Positions 1 through 9,200 of a stretch of DNA of 64,000 bases are shown here, in pieces; position 1 is the stretch's first letter; the number at the start of each line of letters is the position of its first letter. The DNA is from Balanoglossus misakiensis. Taxonomy: Eukaryota > Hemichordata. The DNA is taken from assembly GCA_040954595.2 (NCBI GenBank), contig CM082591.2, positions 4,464,001-4,528,000 on the forward strand, in the 5' to 3' direction. The notes beneath the pieces were generated by a model. The model searched no databases and was not told the DNA's origin. It was given only the letters and a program-made list of their open reading frames with translations. Both the position numbers and the translations under genes were made by a program.

Positions 1-94
1 AGTACATGTACAATGTAACAGGTAACATGTTACCTACGTCGACTTTCTGGCAACTATGTAACAATAAGAGGTACCCATACGCACAGTCGCAGAC

Positions 95-115
95 ATGGCG
101 ACGCTCACACTTTAA
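95..115 (+). promoter_or_regulatory. Upstream ORF before the 142-aa gene
   Basis: ATG at 95 opens a six-codon reading frame that stops at 113-115, in the same frame and 15 nt before the main ATG at 131. If transcription starts upstream of 95, this uORF would precede the main start and could dampen its translation. The transcription start is not visible here. Confidence 0.4.
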
Positions 116-130
116 ACGTTCAAAATTAAC

Positions 131-1313
131 ATGAGGCGATTTTCTTTTATCAACAAGGCATTTGGATGGAACTTGGCCGGTCTTGGCGCCATCGTAGCTT
201 GGTCGGGAATGATTTCACTGATGCTCTTCGGCATCCTCTACACAACCGATACACTGAGAGTCAGCCCAGAATTAGAACAGAAAGGTAAGCTCAAGGCAAG
301 CGGTGATTTTCAATCCCCGGTCACATAAGTCCTTGTTGATGGTGGACGTTTATGAGATAGAAAACCTTTGTTTTTCCACTCAGCTAACGACTCGTGCTGA
401 TCTGGCTGAATAACCAAAATCACAAACAAGAGAACATATACACTTCCAGTTTGCAAGCAAGCCATGTGGCCAATTTCCCTGACCCTGTTTATGAAGCATA
501 GAGGCCATTTTTCATTCATTCATTGAATTGTCTTTTTACCATATAGGGCTTGATATTCCCAAACACGGCGAACCCGCCTACCCAGTGGACAGCTATGGAC
601 ACGGTTGGGGTGGAATGGGCCATGCACTGGCCGAAGAGACCAAACCCAGCCTGAACGGAATCGACAATCCAGGTAAGAACCTCTTACTCCCACGACCTCG
701 TCCGCGGGCATTTTTTACATTTCATTTCCCTCAAAATGCTATGTGCTAACGACAACAGTATTCACATATAAACAAGAATTGCTAGTATATCACAGAGAAA
801 ACCCATATGCTTCACAGCTTAGTGAAAGCATTGTAAATTTTACTCAAGAACTTTGTCTTGAATTCAAGCATTATTTTAACCCTTGTTTTATATTTACAGT
901 GGTGATCATCGACTATCCACCAGATATGGAAAAGAGGAAGATATCAGATAGCGAAACAGGTACTGAAAATCATTATGTAACCGGTTTCAATATGCATGTA
1001 CATGTCCTACTAGTAGTAAGCTTATGCATTGGATTATTTACAGACGACACCTCCATGATTATCATACATTTTCATCGTCGACCTAATTTAATACAACTTG
1101 CAACCTAAATTATTATATTTTGCATCATACGAACAGTGTTATCGAGGAATGCGTCGTTGATTACTTATGTATGCTACTGTATTCCCGTTGAATCTTTGTT
1201 CTTTTTTCTCTCGACCCCATGAAGGTAATGGAGTAAACGGACAGCCACACCACGATGTCGGGGTCTCGACTGACTTGGAACCCGAGGATGAAACGATTGA
1301 TACGCCGCTATAA
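131..1313 (+). CDS. Small single-pass membrane protein, function unknown (4 exons, 142 aa)
   Basis: Four exons join in frame: 131-284, 547-672, 900-959 and 1225-1313 (429 nt including TAA). All introns are GT-AG and interrupt codons after base 1. The start is the first ATG after an in-frame stop at 113-115. The N-terminus (MRRFSFINKAFGWN) is basic and is followed by one hydrophobic segment at about residues 13-37 (LAGLGAIVAWSGMISLMLFG). The rest is polar: a Gly/His/Tyr stretch near 55-80 and an acidic C-terminus ending IDTPL. The hydrophobic segment loosely resembles the first helix of ribonuclease kappa (V-ATPase subunit f), but the second helix of that family is missing, so I do not assign it. 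The third exon is only 60 nt. The gene could be lineage-specific. Confidence 0.6.
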
Positions 1314-2345
1314 ATATACACCGCACCATGCAACAAGTTGTTCTAGATTTTTGGTATGGTGGCCGGTGGGGGCGATCTTTAAACAACGGGGGTGCCTAGC
1401 CTTGGAACTTGCCTACGCATGTCCGTCGAGGTGGAAGGGATTACAGTTGTTGGGAAACGTTCTGACAGTTTTGCCTATTACAGTGGAACACACATCCGGG
1501 GCTGTTTCTGCAAGCCGCAACTCAAAATGTGTTTATAGTAGATACATGTTATAATTTAGAGGGGTGGAAAGATTCTCTTGTTCAAACTGTCAGACGATGG
1601 CAGTTATGAAATTCCATGGGTATTATTTATACATTTCTATGTATGTGTACAGTATATAGCATAAACAGTAATCAATGTTAAATTACACATATGCGCGCAC
1701 ACCAATTATTACTCAGGGGATGTGTTTATAGTAAGTTAAGTCCTTTTTCGACTGCTCATCATAAATATAGACTTTATAGTTACTAGGTAAGCCTATTTTT
1801 CTTGCCTTGACCAAAATATTGTACCGAACAAAACTATTTACCGATTGCCGACTAGAAAAGGGCGAGAGGAACAGCTGTATATTTTGATATTTTTCAGTAT
1901 TAAAAATCGTTCACAAGTACTTGTTTTATCGAGTCTGGTTTCTTGTGTTTAACACATTTTGAGACCCAGTATTTTGCTCAGTTATACGTGTGAAAGCTGT
2001 ATTAGTTTTGACAATAGTAAAATTATTGTTGTTACAATATAAGCTTTCACTAAAAGGCTTTAACTTATTTGGTCTGTATGGGAAGTAGATAACGGTAACC
2101 ACCAATTATAAAAATGGCAAACATATGATATTGCTGCAAAGAGACTATAATCTTAAAGGTATACGGTCACCTATGGAAGATTAGCTAAAGTTACCATGGC
2201 ACATTGAGATCTAGCCAATTACAGATTTTCAGTGACTCAAATACGCCATTTCAGCCGTATTCATGACATGGGTGTATGTAAATAGGAGGTGACTGTATAC
2301 CTTTAAAACATGGTGCACTGCCGAGAAATTATAAAAGTCGCTCAC
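1314..2345. other. 3' flank and non-coding DNA
   Basis: AT-rich DNA without a convincing exon. An ATTAAA at 1899-1904 is the best poly(A) signal candidate for the gene ending at 1313; no AATAAA is closer. The only other structure I recognise is the TTAA-bounded inverted-repeat element at 2153-2306. Confidence 0.5.
2153..2306. mobile_element. 154-bp MITE with TTAA ends
   Basis: The left end TTAAAGGTATACGGTCACCT at 2153 is answered by its near-perfect inverse, AGGTGACTGTATACCTTTAA, ending at 2306, with a non-coding interior. Terminal inverted repeats of about 20 bp that begin with TTAA and span 154 bp fit a non-autonomous element with TTAA target preference, as in piggyBac-like families. The family assignment is inference. 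Confidence 0.65.
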
Positions 2346-2700
2346 CTGTTCAAACAACCTCATTTCCATAATCAGTGTTTCTCTTGTCCGTCCAAGCATG
2401 GTGTCGCTCCAAACGGGTCAAGTCAGCGGCTCTTTTCAGAAGATTCCTGGTAAAGTTCAATAGTTCCATGCCCGACTGGGGTGTTGGTGGGAATTCAACT
2501 CCTATAGTTCCATGTCTCTCTCGAAATACGTCAGTTTTCCTGCGGTTTCCCGGTCCGTGAGAATTTCGGCCATCTTGGAGCACGCGGAGAAACTCCCCAA
2601 TGCGTCTTCGTTGAGTCAACGTCACAAGTCGAGTGACGCAACCACCCCAACACCTGTTCACTTCATCAACCAATCAGAAAACAGTTGTGCGCTGATTATA
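2346..2700 (-). other. Possible first exon of a minus-strand transcript
   Basis: Two inverted CCAAT motifs (about 2670-2680 and 2722-2728), a relatively GC-rich stretch, an ATG in good context (AAGATGGCC, near 2575) and a consensus donor CAG|GTGAGC at 2346/2345 look like a promoter and first exon on the minus strand. The ATGGCC frame closes after 23 codons. A second ATG in another frame (MELLNFTRNLLKRAADLT...) runs 39 codons to a stop just before the donor. Neither peptide is recognisable and no downstream exon was found, so this may be a 5' UTR with uORFs, a non-coding transcript or chance. Confidence 0.2.
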
Positions 2701-3017
2701 ATTCTATGGCGTCAAGTCATCCAATCATTGCGGTCGGTTGTTTGGAGGTGTTTTCTTCACTCATGTTACAGAAATATACAATATCTTCCTGCTAATCATT
2801 TCATAACACAACAATATATCTACATATTCACGTTTTCGCAGGACAAAGCATGACCCGAAAATTCAACAACGTCGTATTATATAATTTATAAAACACTGTA
2901 AAAGTCCAAATCAAGAACTTTAAATGTGAATTAGACACAGTTTTTCAATACCAAAGAATTTATTTTTTTCTCTAAAGCAAAATAATACCAAAATTAGTCA
3001 CAACGAAGGAAAATTAT
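2701..3017. other. Spacer with the 3' end of the KASH-candidate gene
   Basis: Short AT-rich spacer. The minus strand carries AATAAA at 2964-2959, about 55 nt beyond the stop codon of the gene ending at 3018, the likely poly(A) signal of that gene. Nothing else is recognisable. Confidence 0.5.
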
Positions 3018-4174
3018 CTAGATAGGCGGCGGTTCAAGATGGCGGACTGTGAGCAAGCGAGTGTTCCTTAGTAACCACCGTTCGATGCTGTATTTGTCGA
3101 TCGTGATGCAAATGATACTTCCACAGTTTCCGCGACTGACTACGCTTCCCAGAATTCCGAGAACTACCAGAGCGATAGACAACAGCAACAAGATGGCGAG
3201 CACATTAAGGATCTTTATACATAAGCTTGTGGATGCGTCTTGCTGTATGCTCTCTGCTGAACTGTTTTCGGTCCAAAAGATGCCCTCGCTAATTTGATGA
3301 TCTATGCCAACACAAGGGGGCCTCGTTCCCAACACTTCGGTAGCAGATTGTCGTTCAGAACCAGTCTCTGTGTCTGTGAAAATTTCGATTTCACCAGAAA
3401 CGCAAATCATTTCTACCTCGTTTGAAAAATCTTCGCGTGTCTCTGAAAATTGACTTATTTCATCGTGGAACGGAGTGTCGTCGACGTCTGAAGAGAATTC
3501 CTCGGTCGAATTTTGCATTTGGTCGTCCACATGGACAGATTCGTTTGCTGGTAAACTCTGACATTCTGGTTCGTCTGCTGGTGCCTCGCCCGTTTCAGAA
3601 CGTTTAAATGGAGATAGACTACCAACGAAACGACCGATAATTTTCTTAAAATGTTCCAACGAAGTTGTCGTGTGAGGGTGGGTTGGACATGGCCGCAAGT
3701 TTCTTACGAGTGGAGCGGGTTGCAAACATGGCGGTGGCCCACGGGGTGATGAGAGCGCGGTTTCCTGATTTTCAGTGGAAGTTGGGCATTCGGCTGATCC
3801 CTTGGCCTCCCCAACGACAGAACACCGGGATTCTATGACAGAAATCTCGCGTCCCCCAGCGAAAGCAGGCCCGTCTAAATAAGGTACAGGGTCATCGATA
3901 TCCGAGAGCCGCGGTTCTTCGCTGATAACTAGGCCTACAGTCGAATCATCGACTTCTACACGCTGCGGTTTGTCGTCGACACGAACCACCAGATCTTCGA
4001 TCACCGACAGGTTTGGTGATTCCACGACTGTATGAATTTTCTCTTCCCTGCCAAAACGGACCAAGCGAGGATCCGGAGACATTAGTTTTGTAGGCTTACA
4101 TTCTTCTACTGTAATATTACTGACAACTGTCTTCCGAATTTTGGCTCTGGGGGAAATAACAACCAAATTATCAC

Positions 4175-4213
<39 letters not shown>

Positions 4214-5699
4214 ACCATCATCCTCTCCCTCTCTCCCTGTCTGTCTGTCTGTCTCTCTCATACGCAGTTGAGGCGACCCCTTTTAAGATCTACACTTGCC
4301 TTTTCAAAATGTCTTGTATCCTCTGAAGACGAATCTTAATATCGGCGTTGTTGTTGGCCATGTGTTCCATGTAGTCGACAAGTTTGAGTAATTTCGATTT
4401 GACCGCCTGCACTCCTTGCAAGAGACCAATTGTCTGTGTCCTGTCCGACAGGTCAAACACCTTGCCGTTCATGGCGTCAACTTCCTGGCGCAATCTTGTG
4501 ATAACCTCTTTGCTTCTCATGGAGATGACTGGAATGGTCTAGAAATATACGATAAAAATATCCGGAAGACTGAACCCTACTCCATTGATTGGTTTTCATG
4601 CACTTGTCTCTCGAATCTATATACAAATTCGCTACGTGTCTTTCCACGTGTCTTCTGTTTCATACTTTACCTCACACCCACCAACCTTTTGCCAGTTATT
4701 ATATGTTGTCATGGAAACCACTATCTACACACTCACTTTTAAATTTTCCAATATGTCTTTCAGTTCCTGTCTCAGTTCGTCCTTCGCTTGATTACTCAGC
4801 TGCGTCTCCGCGTCCAGTTGCCTCACGACGCTCTCCTGCTCCTCCCTGATGTCGTCTGCAACCGCGTGAAATTCTTCTTCCAGTTTCATGTTTTCCGCGA
4901 GTTTCAGTGTGACGGCGGCGATTTCACTTTTGATCGCTTCTTCCTCGCCCTCTCCAAGTTCAAATTCATCGAATTCCTCAGCTGCAGAGACTGCGCAGTG
5001 GCGACTGGTGGCAGTGTTCGGGGACGACTCCTGTGCTCGCTTTTCGCCGGGGGAGGACTTCTTGTTGGTTTTACCGTCGTGCGTTTGGTTATCACTTTCA
5101 CGTTGTCGAGCTCCGTCGGATGCGGCTAGATTTCGCTCGTCTGTTTGAGGATAGCACCCCCGATGAAATAAAACATCACAGCTCTCGCTAAGACCCGACT
5201 CACCAAAATTACCACCGACGTATGAAACTTCCCTCTTCTCGGTTCCGAAAACCGTTACTTGTCGGCTGTGTTCCCGAGGTCCGTTTGCTACGCTGACTCT
5301 GTCGTGTGGGCGTCCCCGGTCGATGCGGCTTTCCTCCCGATTGTCGGCGACCTCGCGTTGACTTACCGGGGAGTACGGAAGATCGCCGTTTGTTTGAACG
5401 GCAACCTCAGTTCTGCGTGCGGGGCCAGACGTCCAAATATCCTGACCAACAGCGTTACTTTTCGTCAGCGACTTTCTTTCGCGTAATCGAGTAATCTGCG
5501 CTCGGATCAAGTCCTGGACGCTGCCGAACGGAGACCGGTCGTTGATTCGAATCCTCACCGGCGCGCGCGTTGCTTTGGTCTCCTCTTGACCACGCGTGTT
5601 ATCTGCGGGGTAGTTTTCTCCGCGAGTGCTTTGATATAACTCTTGTGTATCCGACGAACTGCCGTCTTCTTTCCCGTTTTCAGTTTGTGGGGCAAACAT
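3018..5699 (-). CDS. Coiled-coil tail-anchored protein, candidate KASH-domain (IRAG2/LRMP- or KASH5-like)
   Basis: Three coding exons on the minus strand, 5699-4737, 4538-4300 and 4146-3018, give 2331 nt (776 aa). ATG 5699 is the first after an in-frame stop. The N-terminal 240 residues are polar. Residues about 240-400 are acidic then coiled-coil (DELRQELKDILENLK; exon 2 has KSKLLKLVDYMEHM). A long Asp/Glu/Ser-rich region follows, then a 24-residue hydrophobic segment at about 713-736 (ILNVLAILLLLSIALVVLGI) and a 40-residue tail ending HLEPPPI with two cysteines near its start. A C-terminal membrane span plus a short lumenal tail ending PPPX is the hallmark of KASH proteins, which bind SUN proteins in the nuclear envelope. 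Vertebrate IRAG2/LRMP (zebrafish futile cycle) and KASH5 share this plan; I cannot choose between them. The second intron has a GC donor. It lies head-to-head with SLC9C1. Confidence 0.6.
4147..4299 (-). other. GC-AG intron of the KASH candidate, with ATCT/TCTG microsatellite
   Basis: On the minus strand exon 2 ends AAAAG at 4300 and the intron opens GCAAGT, the strong GC-donor consensus. It closes CCCCCAG at 4147. Only this GC donor gives phase 2 and joins in frame to exon 3 (...ILKR|AKIRK); the GTGTAG five bases further on leaves the wrong phase. On the plus strand the intron holds an ATCT repeat (4175-4213) followed by CTCTCC/TCTG repeats to 4259. Confidence 0.6.
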
Positions 5700-6234
5700 A
5701 ACGAAGTGGTCATCATTTCTTTTGACTTACAGTTCGCCACACTGCAGGAAACATCGCACGACGGTCCACGTCGCGACAAAGTGACGCGCAAGTAAAGACG
5801 TCGGAACCTCGCGCGCGTGTGCGAAAACTGTTCTCCGGTAACCTTGGAAACAGCGCAGAAAAGGCGCTTTCCCTACCGCATTGACATTTTTGTCAAGACT
5901 GTGTGATTCACTAATCTCCTTATTGAAAATCACGGGAAAATGAGTGGTTTGAAATTGAATAAAAAAATAAAGTGCCGAGTTTATCGAACTCACGACAGAA
6001 ACTCTCGTGGCTCTCCGACATTCAACAGGTGTGTCACGTGACCTTGATGCGAAAGAACAAATGAACAATCGCTGATTCGCGGTGACGTCACACAAAAGCA
6101 AAATCTTTCTCCAAAGGAGAACTTTCGCAACAACAACACTCTGGGGGTCACACCTTTTCTCACCAGCGATGGGGGAAAATGACTTCGAACGCGACAACTG
6201 GTGGTGGTACATGGTTCTATACTAAGCATTGAAC
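5700..6234. promoter_or_regulatory. Divergent promoter between KASH candidate (-) and SLC9C1 (+)
   Basis: About 535 bp separate the two start codons. Recognisable sites are a perfect cAMP-response palindrome TGACGTCA at 6083-6090 and an E-box palindrome GTCACGTGAC at 6033-6042. A consensus donor-like AACT|GTAAGT on the minus strand near 5730 may mark a 5' untranslated exon of the KASH gene. Start sites cannot be located from sequence alone. Confidence 0.55.
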
Positions 6235-9200
6235 ATGGCAACTGTCAGTTCAATGGCGACTACGGTCGGCTTGGACTTTCTGACGCTGGCGTTCAACGCG
6301 TCGTCGTCGCACGACAACCACAGCGACGAACACGCCGACGTCGAACACGGTGGACACGACCCGCACGATGACCAACACGGGCACGGAGGGCCGCCTTACG
6401 TCATTCTCTTCGTGTTCGCCTCTTGCGCAATGGGAGGTAAGTCTCCCCCCCGGTCCCTCACACTTTGATTCACAGAATGGCCAACGTTTTGAATTTATTT
6501 GAGGACGCAGTAAACATCATTCTTCGATGATGCAGGCCTATAAAACGACATTCGTTTTATGAGCCCAACATACCCAAATGGTCGGTATGTTTTAGTTTTG
6601 GCATATTTCTGCAATTCGCAATGCGAACAGAAAAAGGGGAAACGATGTTTTATTGTCTCCTTGCTTTGTGTGGTGATGACGATAACAACCATTCTGTCTG
6701 TCTGTCTGTCTGACCACACACATATCCACCAATCCCTTTGTCTTCGTCTGTCACTCTCCCTCTCTGTCTGTCTCTCTCTCTCATGCACGCACACATACAC
6801 ATATCCACCGATCCGCATTTATCCACACTGTCCCTTTCATCCCTCCAGCTCTCATCCGCACCATTCTCAACAAGGTGCCCGTCAACATTCCCTACACGGT
6901 GGTCTTGCTCATCCTCGGCGCGCTCATCGGAATTCTCTCCACCAACGTGCACGAAGTGGCCAAGTACACGGTCATGGTCCACATGGACCCTCACCTGATT
7001 CTCCACGTCTTTCTGCCGGTTCTCATCTTCGAGTCCGCCTTCGCCATGGACGTGCATACGTTCATGAAGTCTGCAATTCAGGTCAGTTGCATATCTTCGG
7101 TTCATATGTCTGTATGTCCGCCTACATGTATTTCTGTCCGTGTATCTGTCTGTCCCTCATTGTATCTAGTATCTATCTATCTATCCATCCACACACCCGT
7201 TCGTCCGTCTGTATGGTTCCCGTGTTGATGTAGGGCCTGCCTTGATCCCGCCACATGGAATTCGCATGGGGAACATCTCTTGTTTTTCATTCTATGGCGT
7301 GTAGAAAGTTACTGTTTCTAACCACACAGCATTTTGATGAAATATGGCGCTGGGGTAGCCCTGCGTACAGGTCTAGTTCCACTGTCCGAGGTCTCACACT
7401 TGCCTCGTTCTCGTGTGTCGTTTCCCAGATCTGCATCTTAGCCCTGTTTGGGTTGATCGTCGCTTCGCTGCTGACAGCGGTCCTGGCCATGAATGTGTTC
7501 GACTACGGCTGGGATTTCAACACCGCTATGATGTTCGGCTCCATCATGAGTGCGACGGACCCTGTGGCTGTGGTGGCGCTCTTGAAAGACCTTGGTGAGT
7601 GGTACAATGTGCGCCCCCTGGAGTCTTCGGCTTCTGGGGCGTTAGTTTCGATAATTACTATTTTGGCATCTATCGTTGTAGCATAACAATTTATGAGAAA
7701 ATTATTCAAAATGTTTATATTCTATTTTCTATACAGGGGCTTCTAAGCAACTCGGCACGTTGATCGAAGGGGAATCTCTGCTCAATGACGGTTGTTCAAT
7801 CGTCATCTTTAACGTCTTCATGGAGTTGAGCACCGGAAAGGGTAAAACAGGTAAAAAAATAAAAGTAGAATTGTGTTTTTTTTTAATCTGTTACTGTTCC
7901 GCTGTCTCGCATATTTCCAGTCAAAAGTGGGCAAACTTCAATCTGACGTACCGGTGATAGCAACATCGTGTTGGGTTTGATTGTCAACATATCCGTTCCC
8001 TAGCAACATATCTGTTCCCGGGTCCATGTCAGTGGTGGCCTCAATGTAGCAATCGAAACATCAACATTTGCCATGGGAACCAGGCCATTTTCCGCGGCAG
8101 ACATACCATCTATATAGTTTTTGAACGTCCATATCCATTTTTCTAGGCGGTGAAATCGCCCTCTACTTTGTTCGAGTGGCGTTTGGCGGACCTGTGTTCG
8201 GCTACATCATGGCCAAACTGACGACGCTGTGGCTGTCGCACATTTTCAATGATGCGCTGACGGAAATCACCATCACCGTCGCTTCAACCTACCTGACGTT
8301 TTACATCGGCGAGGGCGTGCTTCAGGTGTCTGGCGTCTTGGCTGTCGTCGTGTTGGGTCTGATCGTCAGTGCCGAGAAGACGAGTATCAGCCCTGAAGTT
8401 GAAGTCTTCTTGCACAGGTAGGGAGGATGATGTGTTTGTTACTGCTGCCTAACTTGGCAAAGTTAGCAACTTCAAATCATGCGTTTTCTTTAAGGTCCTT
8501 TGAGTCTCAAAAACCAGCCTCATATTTTGCTCATGGCAACTTTAGAAATTGTCCTCTCTTTAAATTTAAAATTAAGGGTTCAATTTTGAATGAGAGATCA
8601 AAATTGTCTAGGTTTTGAAATCTCTATGTTAATTAACGCTATGGAGAAAATTAATGGGGAAAACGGTAAACACGTTGCTTTCTTCGCTGATTTCAAAAAG
8701 AATCACTGCACATATTAATGTGACAAAGAATTGAAAGTTTTGGAGGGCTGTCATTTTTTAAATGAAAATCTACCCTCGAAGGGCATGCTACCTTAAAGCA
8801 TTACGGAAAAACTTCACTTCATTTCAGAATGAGCTTTTTAACTGATATTTTTGCTTTCTAAGATTCTGGGAGATGCTGGCGTACCTGGCGAATACTCTCA
8901 TCTTTGTTTTGGTCGGCGTCGTGATCGTGGAGCTCGCCATGAACAGCGTGGAGTCCAGCGACTGGTTCTACATCCTGACTACCTACATCGGCATCAACAT
9001 CATCAGGTACGGATGACTGCCATATCCATTCCCTATAGTGTGACTGTCCCAACGGTATCGGAAACAACTGTTGCCGGACAAAAGCTTTGTAGCAAAGGTT
9101 GGGGTGTGGATGGGGCCCATATAAAAACTAAGGGGAGGTTGGGATGGGGGCCCTGTTTCTTGATTTGACAGGTGTTGGTAGAAAGGATCCACTGATTTCA

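Noticed and set aside
4290-4299. GTGTAG as donor of KASH-candidate exon 2
   Set aside because: It leaves phase 0, whereas exon 3 needs phase 2, and it is a weak donor beside a strong GC donor.
4904-5494. Several plus-strand frames of 60-110 codons opposite the KASH candidate
   Set aside because: They are antisense shadows of its large first exon, which alone has matching splice phases and a coherent domain layout.
7255-7428. Longer N-terminal extension of SLC9C1 exon 3
   Set aside because: A TTTCCCAG acceptor at 7428 and continuity of the exchanger core place the exon start at 7429; the preceding frame is intron.
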